This document shows positions 23,774-34,601 of a DNA stretch of 64,000 nt, piece by piece. The stretch is from Poa pratensis (lineage: Eukaryota; Streptophyta; Magnoliopsida; Poales; Poaceae): contig CAMZMU010000027.1 of NCBI GenBank assembly GCA_947311845.1, positions 50,231,601 to 50,295,600 of the forward strand, read 5' to 3'. Each line of letters starts with the position of its first letter. Position 1 is the stretch's first letter. The notes beneath the pieces were generated by a model that was not told where the DNA came from, searched no databases, and saw only the letters and a program-made list of their open reading frames with translations. The position numbers and the translations under genes are program-made.

Positions 23774-26700
23774 CTAATCCTCAGGCTCGTCCTTTACGGG
23801 CAGCTCGGGACCACAAAGCTGTTCGCGAGTGCACTCGATTAGTGTCTCCGCAGCTCGGATCGTGTCATCCAGGTCTCTTTGTTCGAGAACCTCTCCGGCT
23901 GCAGGTGTCCGCAACACCAACCTTGGTTTTCGACTACGCATATACGCCATTGCAGCGTTGGCTCCAATCACAAGTCTCTGAGACAGCAACTCTCGAATGG
24001 GATTTGTTTGACGGAAGATGTTCAACAAAGCACGAATCCCTTGTGGTTGTGGCCCCGCAGGAAAAAGAGTCTCGTTCAGGCGAATAAACGCTGCCCGGCA
24101 TAACTCCAGCAGTTCAGCACTTCGCCAGACGCGATCCTTCAGGGTGGCGAGTATGCGGGCATGGTACCTATCAAGCCAAAAGTGTTGACGCCCAGTCGTA
24201 GGGTCGTCAACCACGCTATCCAGACGCCCTTCCACGCGAATCTTTTCAGCCTGGAAGTTGTCGACAAAGCCTACAAAACGGGCGCACCAGTCAGATCAAA
24301 AGGACAATAGCTACGCAAAAAGCTTGTAAACAGAGCAAGATTCGAACTTACACTCGAGTTGCCTGTTCACAAGATCCATCTCCCCGAGCACATATTCTCG
24401 CGTTGGGTGGCCAACGCGGGCTCGCCCTCAATCGATTCAGCTCAGCCTGGGCGTCCTTCAGATCTTGCTCCATTCTCACAAATTTGGCCTTCATATACTC
24501 CATCACCTTGGCATCATTTACCAATTGACCCTGGGATCGGGTGGTGATTGGAGCCTGCGAGGAACTAGTCGCAGTAGCAGGTTCTCGTGACTGTTCAAAG
24601 AGCATAATCACAAACACAAAGTTTGTGTCAGAAGCATACAACTCCTCGAGTGAAAGACATTAGCAAAAGACTATTTGCATAAACAAGGTAGCACAAACAA
24701 AGCGCAGACTCGCGCAGTTCAGAAGGTATCATTACAAGGCATAAACAAAAGGGTACGCTACCCTAAACCTAAGTATTCGATTTCCTAAGCAGACGATTGG
24801 CAGTCTCGAGTGCCCGGCGCTCCATGGTGGACATAAAAACCTCGGCCAGTCGCGCGGCGGCTCCGCTCACCCCCTTCAGAGAAATGGGCTTCCCATCTGG
24901 CTTCCGAGGGAACGCAGACAGTGCTGCCTCGTAGTCGCAATCTATCCCATGTCCCATAAGAAGCTTGATGGTGGACTCGGATCCGCGTACCGTGTTGGCG
25001 CGAGCGAAACCCGCCATGGTGGACGTCCCGGGGCCAAACACGTCGGCGAAGTCGTCCGCCGTCGACGGCACTACGCCAGTCGGGAACACCACCTTGTATA
25101 CAGCTCCAAGTGTGTTCGTCATTTGGCGAGTGCGTCCTTCGCCTGGGTGCATACGGCGCCTAGCCGCCCACAACCTGTCCAGCGAAGATCACCACTCGAC
25201 ACGTCCGCAGAGGCCGGTGCGCCAACAGCTTCTGCACAATAAACAAAAGGCAAAAGTCATTTCATGACACTCGACAGTATATATCATATCAAAAGGAGAA
25301 AAGATTACTCACCTCCCATGGCCTGCGCAAGTGCCGCGAGTGGTCAGCATATCCTCGCTCGCGTGCAGCGGCTGAGTTGGTGGCGGCAGCCAGTTCTTTC
25401 TTCGATTCTTCGCGCTGTGCGGCGAGTGCATCTTCCAGCTCCTTCTTCTCGCCTGGCCCAGCAAAATCACGTGCATTCAATACTGACAAAATCAAGCATT
25501 GCAAAAAGAAATTCGGCAAAACAAAGCAAAAAGGAGAACTCACGACTGAGCCGCTCTAGCTCGGCGCGCATGGTGTCCCTCTCCTGCTCCACCTGGACAT
25601 AAGCCTTGGCGGAATCTGCCAAGGTGTGGTAGAAGGGCTGCGAGCGAACGAGTTCAGCAAAAATTCAAACTTCACAGACCTACAACTAAACGGGTCAAGC
25701 AAAAAGCTCCTTACGTGGTTCATCCACGGCTCAGGAGCCGCGACTGATGTCCCGATAACTGGAGTTGCCGCCTTGGTTGCTCAACAACAGCATCAGTGGC
25801 CGTTGGCTGGGCAGCCTCGTTTCCAGTCGGTGCATAATTCGACTGCTCCAGGGTTGGAACATTTTCGACTGGAGGAGTCCCAGGCTGATTGTTTTCAGCG
25901 CTGTGGGCAACACACAAAGCAAAAAGACGGTCAGCACAAATATGTGACAGCACAAAATTCTCATACTCAAAAAACACATACCTGTGCTCCTCATCTTCCT
26001 CATCTTCGGAGTCGCCAAAAATTGGTCCCCCAAAGGCTGGGGTACCACTCGACTGAAGAGGAAGAGTTGAGCTTGTTGAGCACGCACGCAAAGGAGTGGC
26101 TTGGAAAACAGGTGGTGAGCCTGATTCCTCGTCATCCTCCAAGCCCTGCTCCCTCGCGGGTGAACTCACAGCAGAAAGCGCCTTCTTGGCCAGTCGACGC
26201 CGCTTCGGTGGCGCGGTATCGACTTCTTGGTCAGAGGTGGCCTTGTCTTCAGATTGGACCTCTTCTGCTGCTTCCTCCTCGACTCCTCCACATGTGAATT
26301 GGTGGCAGAAGGGATGGGCGACTGATCCCCTTTCGGGTCCACCACCAGTGCCTGAGTTTCTTCAGTCTCTCCATTTTCAGGCAGAGGAGGAAGGGAGGCA
26401 GCAGTCGAATGACCCTGCATAGCACATATCACAAATTGCAAAGTCAGAGTCAAAAAGCACATATCGTAGAAGCTACGAGTGGCAAACTATTAAACTACAG
26501 ACATACCTCAAGCAAAGGGTTTTCCGTCCCGTATGGCATGACGGGCAATCGATGTTGCAAGGGTCGGCTGTCGTCAGGCTGGTGATGTGGCGCACGTGCG
26601 TCACAAGTTCGTTCCTTGACAGTTCCTCTGGGCTCATTCGAGTGGAGTCACCCGTGCCCTCATACTCCCACATGGGATGCGCTCGGGCACGGAGTGGCCA

Positions 26701-27470
26701 CACCCGCCTCTTCACAAAGGTGGCGATCAAATGGATGCCTGTGACTTGTCTAGCATGCCTCCGATCCGAGCCAGCAAAGGGCTTGCCTCCTCCATTTCTT
26801 CGGCTGAGAGTTGGTGATCCCGCCTTGGTCCTGGTGAAAGCAGCAGTCGAGAAAGGGGCGGCTGCGTCATGCTCGACAGTCGCATAAAACCACCCCTTCC
26901 TCCAGCCTTGGCGGAGTCGACGGTCTTCAGGCGGAAGTAGCGGGTGTCGCTGCGCACCTGGATTCCACAGCCGCCAACTGGGTAGGTGCGACCACCTCCT
27001 CTGTTCGGCCGTACCATGAAGATGGCTTTCCACAGCGCCCAGCTGGGTGCGACGCCGAGGAAGCACTCGCACAGCGTGATGAAACACGCGATATGCATAA
27101 TACCATTTGGGGTGAGATCATGGATCTGCACCCCGTAGGCAAAAAGAAGACCACGAACGAAATCGTGGAGGGGAAGCGAAAAGCCCCTAGGCAAAAACTC
27201 CGCAAAACAAACACGCTCGTTAGCGCGTGGTTCAGGGAGTACCTCCTTGGGCGATGGCGCGCGGACGGCGAGCTGCTCCGCGGGTGGCAGATACCCCTGC
27301 TCGCGGAACTTGACCAAATGGGCGTCCTTGATGGTGGACTTCGCCCAGTCCCCGCTGCCTTTCTTCAGCGCGGCGGATGCAGATGTACCCGCCACAGTCT
27401 TCTTGCCCTTGGCCGCATCGGTCGCGGCAGCGGCAGCGGCACCACGCTTGGAGCCTCCACCTTTCGCCAT
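23774..27470 (-). pseudogene. Antisense multi-exon gene inside the Gypsy element (putative gypsy-type transposon protein)
   Basis: Coherent protein sequence is encoded opposite to gag-pol. The start ATG at 27470-27468 opens MAKGGGSKRGAAAAAATD, followed by WAKSTIKDAHLVKFREQGYL, FLPRGFSLPLHDFVRGLLFAYGVQ, LTPNGIMHIACFITLCECFLGV, QGWRKGWFY and GIHLIATFVKRRVWPLRARA. This resembles the family named putative gypsy-type transposon (Pfam Transposase_28, PF04195), recalled rather than searched. A frameshift lies near 26930. Later exons have plausible GT-AG edges: donor at about 26507, exon 26416-25972 (acidic DSEDEEDEEH), exon from about 25909, a coiled-coil-like stretch (KKELEDALAAQREESKKELAAA, 25450-25390), 25173-24769 and 24641-24348. 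The last exon, 24235-23774, ends VKDEPED. Its function is unknown. Confidence 0.65.
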
Positions 27471-27639
27471 CGCACGGTGGATGAGGGTGGAGAAGAGAGC
27501 TTGGGCAGAGCAATGGAGGTGGGCGCGAGGAGGAAGATGAGACGAGGGGCGGCGCAAATAGGCAAATGGCAAGTAAAAAATTCTGCCAGCGCCGTCTCCA
27601 CTATTTACCACAGATCGCAATACGATCGCAACCGTCAAA

Positions 27640-28746
27640 ACAAAGGCATACGCTCCGCGCGAAATCTAGCCATACACGTGGCGGCCGCGGAAGGCAACCG
27701 TCGCAGGCCACTCCGCCCACTACGCACGGGAAACTAGGAAATCATCATCACGCCCCGTGAAAACCGCGCCAGAGCGGTCAAATCAAGTCCAAACGGCGCT
27801 ACTTGGTCAGCTCTGCAAAAATGGGCCCACACAGAAGTGTCACGTCCCATCAGTCTTACCAGGCACGCCACCGCTTGTCAGAGATGGCAGTCGCAAAATG
27901 CGTCATTGCTGACGTTGTTTCATCCTTCAGAACTGGCATAAAAATCACTCGATGATATCTTCGGGTGGTCTCTCGCATAAGTCTCGGTTGGTTCTTTAGC
28001 AAAGATCATAAAGCCAGTCGAAATTCTTTCGACTAGTATCATACTCCCATCGGGAGCGTATCAAAAAATTTCTTTGACTAAAATGTGCAGGGTAAAAGAT
28101 TTTGAGATTATCCTCCATTGCAAGCAATAAAGCACAATCTCGGGGGCTACTCCCATCGGGAGCGCTGTCGCGCACCCGATAGAATAATGGCAAAAGTGTC
28201 AGTCGACGAACATTCGACTAAGTTCATAAGCAAAATCACACTCAAAATATTCCCGAGTTGATCCGACGATCCTTGGATGCTGCATGCATAGTGCAAAGGT
28301 AAGACCCACCGATCAGTCGAGCTGGGCTAAGGACCGCTCCAGCAGCGTTATCCTTAAATTTTCCGTGTCAGCAGACATGATGAATTATCCCCGACGGACG
28401 CGTTGGGTTGATTCAAAATTATACTGCAGTTCGATTCCGTAAGACCTCAACGGCTGTTTCGAGTCTGTCCAGTTTGTTCCAGATTCGAGTCCGGGGACTC
28501 GAGTTTGATTGAAAGCTAGTATGGTTTTGCCACAAATGGTAGTTAACTGGCCCCGATCCGTCGTGTGTGCCGGGCCTGCTAAGCTAATATCCCTTGACTA
28601 TCATAAGCAAAAATCATAGTCGATGAAACACTCGACATAGCCAACATGTGCTATTTCATAAAATTCAAATACAATGCAAAAAATAACGTGCATGATGTAT
28701 GAGTCCATGCCCGACTCTTCGAATCAGACAAGTACTCGGGGGCTAC
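27640..28746. other. Gypsy 3' non-coding region
   Basis: No coding sequence is visible. It would hold the promoter of the antisense gene, which starts at 27470 on the minus strand. It contains two copies of ACTCCCATCGGGAGCG (about 28043 and 28150), each with a short palindrome CTCCCATCGGGAG, and two polypurine-like CTCGGGGGCTACT copies (28139, 28735). Confidence 0.5.
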
Positions 28747-29235
28747 TGACATGGGTATGCCTATCGGGTACCCTACCATGAGGGTACCTGGTGCACGTAT
28801 CGACTAGGCCCAACTATCAGAGCCTACATGAAGCCCATGAAGGGAGGCCCACGAAGATGAGTATCCTCCAAGTTTGGCGAAGCAATAGTCGGTTTAGAGT
28901 TTCCTTACTTGTAAATCGAGTCGGTTACGAACACCCGAGACCCAGCCTACTATTTAAGGACTGGGAGGGCCATCGAACCAGACCACGTACTTTCAGAGCC
29001 ACCAAAACCCTAGCGAGATCGACATCTCGCCGGGACTCTTGTAACCATCATATTCACAAGCAATAACAGACAGGCAGGACGTAGGGGTGTTACCTCCACA
29101 CGAGGGCCCTGAACCTGGGTAAAATCTTTGCCCTGCTTGTCAGCCGACGATACTTCCAGCTCTACCACGTTCTCTCCCCCATATTCATAACCTAGGGACC
29201 TTAACCATGGGTCTTGATGAGTTTACCCCTCGTCA
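28747..29235 (+). repeat. Gypsy 3' LTR
   Basis: 489 bp. It differs from the 5' LTR by one A/C and one C/T substitution and by shorter A-runs at two places (AAG to AG-type changes). It is followed by the CTGTG target duplication. Confidence 0.94.
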
Positions 29236-31085
29236 CTGTGCTTGCAAGTGAGTGTTTTCTCGATATAGTGGCCAGTTTCAACTGTCCTTGCAACTGAGTG
29301 TTTTCTCGATATATCGACCAGTTTCAACTGCGCTTGCAACTCAGTTTTTTCTTGAGATATGGGGGCGAGCTGCAACCGAGCTTGAAATTGAGATTTATTG
29401 TTATTTTGTTTTTTCTTTATTTTTTTAATTATTATTGGTATTTTTTGGAGGCTAGTTTGCGAATGCGCTTTGCAACTGAATGTTTTCTCGGGTTAGGGGG
29501 CAGTTTTCAACTGCGCTTGGGACTGAGTGTTTTCCTCAAGATAAGCAGGGCCGAGTTGCAACTTTGATTTTTTGTTTTTTTAATATTTATTAATTTTTTT
29601 TTGAAAGCCCAGTTTCAACTGTGCTTGCAAGTGAGTGTTTTCTCGATATAGCGGCCAGTTTCAACTTTGCTTGCAAGTGAGTGTTTTCTCGATATATGGG
29701 GGCTAGTTTCAACTGCGCTTGCAACTCAGAGTTTTTCTCGAGATATGGGAGGCCAGCTGCAACCGAGTTTGAAACTTTGATTATTGTTATTTTGTTTTTT
29801 CTTTTATTTTTTAATTATTATTGTTTGCGAATGTGCTTGCAACTGAATGTTTTCTCGGGTTAGGGGGGTAGTTTTCAACTGCGCTTACAACTGAGTGTTT
29901 TCTCGAGATAGCTTTTTTCTGGAAGCCAGTTTTCAAGTGCGCTTGCAACTGAGTGTTTACTAGGGATAGGGGGGCTGTTTTTCAACTACGCTTGCAACAG
30001 AGTGTTTTCTCAAGAATAAGGGGGCCCAGTTGCAACTGAGCTTGCAACTGAGATTTATTATTTTTTATCTTTTTTTAATTATTATTGCTTTTTGTTTTTT
30101 CAAAGGCCATTTTTCAACTGCGCAACTGAGTGTTTTCTCGATATAGTGGCCAGTTTCAGCCGCGCTTTGCAACTCAGTGTTTTCTCGAGATATAGGGGAC
30201 AGCTGCAAGCGAGCTTGAAACTGAGATTTATTGTTATTTTAGTTTTTTCTTTTTTCTTTTTAATTATTATTTGTTTTTTTTTTTGCAACTGAATGTTTTC
30301 TCGGATTAGGGGGTAGTTTTGCAACTACGATTGCAACATAGTGTTTTCTTGGGACATGGGACCAATTTTTTCAACTATGCTTGCAACAGAGTGTTTTCTA
30401 TAAGACGGCCCAGTCGCAACTAAGGTTGCAACTGAGATTTTATTAATTTTTAATTATTATTGGTTTTTGTTTTTTGAAAAGGCCAGTTTCAACTGTGCTT
30501 GCAACTGAGTGTTTTCTCGATATAGTGGCCAGTTTCAACTACGCTTACAACTCAGTGTTTTCTCGAAATATGAGGGCCAGCTGCGACAGAGGTTGAAACT
30601 GAGATTTATTGTCATTTTGTTTTTTTCTTTATTTTTTTGAAGGAGTGTTGGAAATGCGCTTGCAACTGAATGTAGCGGCCATTGAGATTTTGTTTTAATA
30701 TTTTTTTTATTTTTTTTTAAAAGGCCAGTTTTCAACTGTGCTTGCAACTGATTGTTTTCTCGATATAGGTTCACTTTTCAACTGCGCTTGCAACTCAGTG
30801 TTTTCTCGAGATATGGGGCGAGCTGCAACGAAGCTTGAAACTGAGTTTTCAACCGCGCTTCCAACTGCGCTTTTTCTCGAGACAGGCAGTTGCAACTGCA
30901 CTTGCAACTGAGTTTTTTCTCAGACATGCCAGTTCCATCTGCACTCGCAACTGAGTTTTAATTTTTTTCTTTATTAATTTTAGTTATTTTTTTATCAATT
31001 TTAGTTATTTTTATTAATTTTATTTTTAATTTTATTTTTTTGGGACAGAACAGTTCCAACTGCACTCGCAACTGAGCTTTTCTTG

Positions 31086-31878
31086 GAAGTTATTTTTTTT
31101 TAAATTAGTTGTTAATTTTAAATATATTTTTTATTTTACTAATTTTAGTTATTATTTTGTTTTTATAGGAAGCTAATTGTTATTAATATTAATTTTAATT
31201 ATTAGTGGGATTCATATATATTGAAATTGTTTTTATTTGGTGCATGTTGCATCAGTTTCGGACGCAATGAGTACGTCTGCGTGCTTTTCGGCTCCGCAGT
31301 TGGGCCGGCCCAGATAGTATCTTCTTCTTTTCTGTAAGTTTTTTTTTGTTTTTTTTTTTGGTTATTGGTATTATTTCCAGTTTGTTTGCTTTTTAATGTT
31401 CATTTTTGTTCAAATGTGATTTTTTTTCAAATTTGAAAATTGTTTAAATATGACAGTTGTTCAAACTTGAAAATTATTCACATGTGAAAATCGCTCATAT
31501 TTTTAAAATCGTTCAGATTGAAAAAAATTCAGATTTGAAATTTGGTTACATTTAAATTTTGAAGTTGTTCGGGTATGATTAATATATATGGGTTTCTGTG
31601 ATGTATCAACAACTCGGTGATAGCTTAGTTGGTTCACCTTGTCCGCTCCATTCTGGAGAACCAGGTTCGAATACCAGTACGTGCAATGATGATATGCTAA
31701 TTTTTCTTTAGTTTGCCGCCTACGCAGTTGGGCCGGCCCATCTTCTATGTTTACGCGTGTGGTACACGCCAGAACAAAAAAAACGAGCAAACGAGCCCAA
31801 CAACTGCGGGAGGAGCAAAGCGGGCCAAATTTGTCGGGTGGCGTCAATTCGACTGAGACTCAGTCGAATGAGACATAG
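31086..31878. other. AT-rich flank of the tandem array
   Basis: Very T/A-rich DNA with no gene. GCAGTTGGGCCGGCCCA occurs twice (about 31296 and 31727), which suggests a duplicated terminal segment. A tRNA-like segment lies inside it (separate entry). Confidence 0.4.
31611..31682 (+). other. tRNA-like segment with Pol III A and B boxes
   Basis: TAGCTTAGTTGG matches the A-box consensus TRGCNNAGYNGG, and about 40 bp later GGTTCGAATACC nearly matches the B box. The stems around the B box do not pair well, so this is a tRNA pseudogene or SINE head, not a functional tRNA gene. Confidence 0.4.
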
Positions 31879-32351
31879 AGAGACCCTTTTATTTTTGGGT
31901 TGAACTTCCGAATTAGGTGAAAATTTATCGGTTCTTCATGTTATCTGAACCAATCAAGCAGGGCGTCCTTCCCTATCTCGCGGTTTCTCTCTCTCCTCGG
32001 TGGCCACGCACGCACGCCGACCGAACGGCGGCTAGCCGAAAACCTACCATCATCTCCTGGCACGGCACGGCACTTTGCCCAGTCCGCCCCACTCCGCGAC
32101 GTGCCGCGCCGCGCCGGCCAGCCCGGTCAGTCAAACTCGCCCATCCAACGGCGGGCGGCCGTTCCCCAATGTCTCCGCCTCCTCTCCACGTGCCCACCGT
32201 CCCTCTCGCTCACGGCCCACGGGCCGCCGCTCCCCTCGCCGCCCGTCCCTTCCTCCCTCTTTTATTCCCCTCCCCTCCTCGCCGCCACCGACTCGCATCC
32301 ACCCATCTAATCGAGAGTTCCAGGCCTTCCTGAGATCCGGCAGCCGCAACC

Positions 32352-33364
32352 ATGGACGGGAAGCTGCCGCCGCCCAACCCCAACCTGCCCTACCGCGAGG
32401 ACTGCTGGAGCGAGGGCGAGACGGCGGCGCTCGTCGACGCCTGGGGCTCGCGCTACCTCGACCTCAACCGCGGCAGCCTCCGCCAGCCGCAGTGGCGGGA
32501 GGTCGCCGACGCCGTCAACACGCGCCCGGGCGCCCGGCCCGCCGCCGGCCCCCGCGCACCGACATCCAGTGCAAAAACCGCGTCGACACCCTCAAGAAGA
32601 AGTACAAGGCCGAGCGGGCGCGCGGGGCCAACGCCTCGCCGTGGCCCTTCTACCGCCAGCTCGACCACCTCGTCGGCCCGACCCTCTCCGCCGCCGCCAC
32701 CGCCACCGCCCCCAAGCAGAGGCCCCCATCCTCCCCGCCCCGCGGCCTTCACATGCTCCGTCGCCGCCTATCGTCGCCCGAGGAGCGGTCCGCGTCGCCG
32801 CCATCGCCCGCGCCGCAGATGGCCGCGCTCCCCTTGCCCACCTCCCGCCGTGGCTCTAATAACCTACCGGCCGCAAACCTCTTCCACCACCACAAGGCCG
32901 CAGCGGCAGCAGCCGCGGGTTTTGACTCGGACGATGGCTACAACAACAACAACAGCATCAATAACAACTATGAGGACGACGACGAGGAGGGCTCCCAGCA
33001 CTCAGCCTCGCGCTCCATGTCATCTGATCACTCCGGTGGTAACGGCGCCGCTGCTCTTGAGCCAGCCTTTGGCGGTGGTAACAAAAGGAAGAGGGGCGGG
33101 GCTGGAGGGTTCGCGGACCTAGCCATGGCAATGGAGACCTTCTCCGAGATGTATGAGCGTATGGAGGCCGCCAAGCAGAGGCACGCAGAGGAGATGGAGA
33201 AGCAGCGGATCAAGTTCCTCAAGGACCTTGAGCTCAAGCGGATGCAGGCTTTCGTCGACATGCAGCTTCAACTTTCCAGGGTAAAGCACGCCAAGAATGG
33301 TGCCTCGGAGATGCTCATGTCTCTAGCTGCAATGCCATTCCTCAGCAACCCTGCTTACCTCTGA
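32352..33364 (+). CDS. Trihelix transcription factor (SIP1/ASIL-like), apparent 1-base frameshift
   Basis: A single-exon gene starting at ATG 32352 in a good context (aaccATGGac). The N-terminus has the trihelix (MYB/SANT-like) domain: [20 protein letters not shown] and [15 protein letters not shown], about residues 17-60. The third helix region ([20 protein letters not shown]) is found only one base out of frame. The break is in the C5 run at 32549-32553; one more C would join the two parts through PPRTDIQ and give a protein of about 337 residues. The C-terminal half has poly-Ala, Asn-rich and acidic stretches, a KRKR nuclear signal (about 33085) and a long amphipathic helix ([19 protein letters not shown]) ending SNPAYL at TGA 33362. 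SIP1-clade proteins bind DNA as embryonic or stress repressors; the role here is inferred. The frameshift may be a sequencing error. Confidence 0.85.
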
Positions 33365-33705
33365 TATAGCAAGAGTTTAGGTAAGAAATTTGTCCTCGTA
33401 GGTTCTCTGCAGTGCATTGATAATGTGTTTTATAAGTAATTCATGGTATGTTACCTATTGAGGAACCACTGCAGATGTTTTTGTATTTCACAATGCATGG
33501 TTTAAGTTTTCTTAATGGATGAATGTTCACCAGTTTTGAACATGTTCGTAGAGATCTAGCTTACCTTATTTCTGCGCGTCATTCAAGTTATTTGGCAGCA
33601 TGTAATCACATGTGATTTGGCAACGTTGCATGATGAGAGAATGAGCTAGGAGATATTAGTCAAATGATATGTCCCTAAATCTTAGGTTCGGTACTATTTC
33701 TCTTG

Positions 33706-34038
33706 TTGACTCTGATACCAAGGTGGTAGGTGCTAGGGTTCTACCGGTTCTAGAGCGAAGGTTGTAGGGGTGGAAGGGAGGTTGTCGAGGGGAGGAACGA
33801 ACACGGCGGCGAGATGGCGCCGTGGCGGCTCGAGGGGAGGCGGCGGCGGCTAGGGTTGGGAGTCCGACTCCTGAGGGAATCGGAGCAACAAATATGTTTA
33901 TTGCTTGTCTTTTCACGGAGTGTTTACAACTGTTTATATAACGAAATTGAGATAACTTGTGGGCCAAGCCCCTAACTAAACCCTAACTAAACCTGCCCAT
34001 TGGGCCTCCTCCGGGTATAGGTGACCCCGGTCATAACA
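33706..34038 (-). repeat. Copia LTR fragment with primer-binding site
   Basis: On the minus strand the LTR begins TGTTATGACC at 34038 and ends CACCTACCA at 33724. It is followed, after CCT, by TGGTATCAGAG (33720-33710), the initiator-Met primer-binding site. The minus strand contains a TATA-like GTTATATAAACAG. No second LTR or pol was found, so this is a truncated Copia or TRIM-like copy of about 315 bp plus some leader. Confidence 0.7.
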
Positions 34039-34090
34039 GTCACTTCCTCTTTCCAGATCCCCTAATGTTCTTGTTTTCTTCGTGATGCAA

Positions 34091-34601
34091 TCTCATCTTC
34101 TTTGGGAGTCAGATTATGTTATCTCTTTGACCTGTTTGATAAATTTGAATAGTCGATTCGATGTGTTTGCCTGTGTAGCATATGTGGCATTACCATTCTC
34201 TTGGATATCTAGGCACTGGTTTCCTTATTTGTTGATGTTAGTATGTCACATCCTCTTTCTAGGGGGCAAGGAAAATTTAATATATTTATTATGAAATGCA
34301 TTCCTTCTTTTGTTGACGGTCAAATTATGTTATAAGGTCTTTGACCTGATTTGATGAATCCAAATAGTCGACACTGTTTGCCTGTTTAGAATTTGTGGTG
34401 ATATTTAGATTTCTGGTGGTGACTAGGGACTTCTCGGAATATGTGCTATGTTATTCTGACTTGATGTTGAATTTTGGGTCTGGTTCTGAATTTGTGGGAT
34501 ATTTAGATTTCTGGTGGTGACTAGGGTCTAGGGAATTCTCAGAATATTCTCTCTGGTGTTATCCCGACTTGATATTGAATTTTTGGTTTGGTTCTGAATG
34601 G
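34091..34601. repeat. Short tandem duplications
   Basis: A unit of about 100 bp with GATATTTAGATTTCTGGTGG and TTGATGTTGAATTTTGGGTC-like text occurs at about 34401 and 34498. Another pair sharing TCTTTGACCTG and AATAGTCGA...TGTTTGCCTGT occurs at about 34115 and 34340. Confidence 0.65.

Larger units (their letters stand above)
16008..29235 (+). mobile_element. Full-length Tat-lineage Ty3/Gypsy LTR retrotransposon
   Basis: The LTRs (16008-16498 and 28747-29235) run TGACATGGG...CCCCTCGTCA, and the target duplication is CTGTG (16003-16007 and 29236-29240). A primer-binding site TGGCGCCGTCTGTGGG begins at 16501, two bases after the LTR. The polypurine tract CTCGGGGGCTAC directly precedes the 3' LTR. 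The LTRs differ by two substitutions and two 1-base homopolymer indels in about 490 bp, so insertion is recent. Pol order is protease, RT, RNase H, integrase (Gypsy), there is no chromodomain, and the protease has DGGSG. A large 3' region carries an antisense gene, as known for Tat/Ogre/Grande-type elements. Confidence 0.93.
15440..31085. repeat. Higher-order AT-rich tandem array (two halves: 15440-16007 and 29236-31085)
   Basis: The monomer of about 45-50 bp has the pattern CCAGTTTCAACTG-GCTTGC followed by AACTGAGTGTTTTCTCGA-ATA-GGG. Variants differ at the spacer (GATATAGTGG, GAGATATGGGGG, GGGTTAGGGGG). Several monomers, followed by a T-rich block (TTTATTGTTATTTTGTTTTTTCTT...AATTATTATTGG), form a larger unit that recurs at irregular spacing of about 240-500 bp, for example starting near 15703, 15985/29236, 29605, 30105, 30478 and 30718. 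The Gypsy element inserted inside one monomer: joining 16007 to 29241 restores TTCAACTGTGCTTGCAAGTG. There is no open frame of note. Confidence 0.8.
14896..31878. mobile_element. Possible TIR element or composite repeat, split by the Gypsy element
   Basis: CTATGTCTCAGTCGACTGAG at 14896 is mirrored by an inverted, slightly diverged copy ending CATAG at 31878. A second GTCTCAGTC follows just inside both ends, and looser similarity (GGTTTTGCTCC against GCTTTGCTCC) continues inward. Without the 13.2-kb Gypsy and its duplicated target site the interval would be about 3.75 kb and would contain the tandem array. No matching target duplication was found, so this may be a Mutator-like element with long diverged TIRs or two unrelated copies of a common repeat. 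Confidence 0.35.

Noticed and set aside
14887..31887. A 9-bp target duplication for the putative element around the tandem array
   Set aside because: The bases flanking the two inverted ends (TCGGTTTTG and AGAGACCCT) do not match; a looser TTTTATTTT similarity further out is low complexity.
32075..33364. 429-codon frame starting upstream of the trihelix ATG
   Set aside because: Its N-terminal part is 5' UTR and out-of-frame trihelix sequence. Only the part after 32553 is genuine protein, which is why a frameshift rather than an upstream start is proposed.
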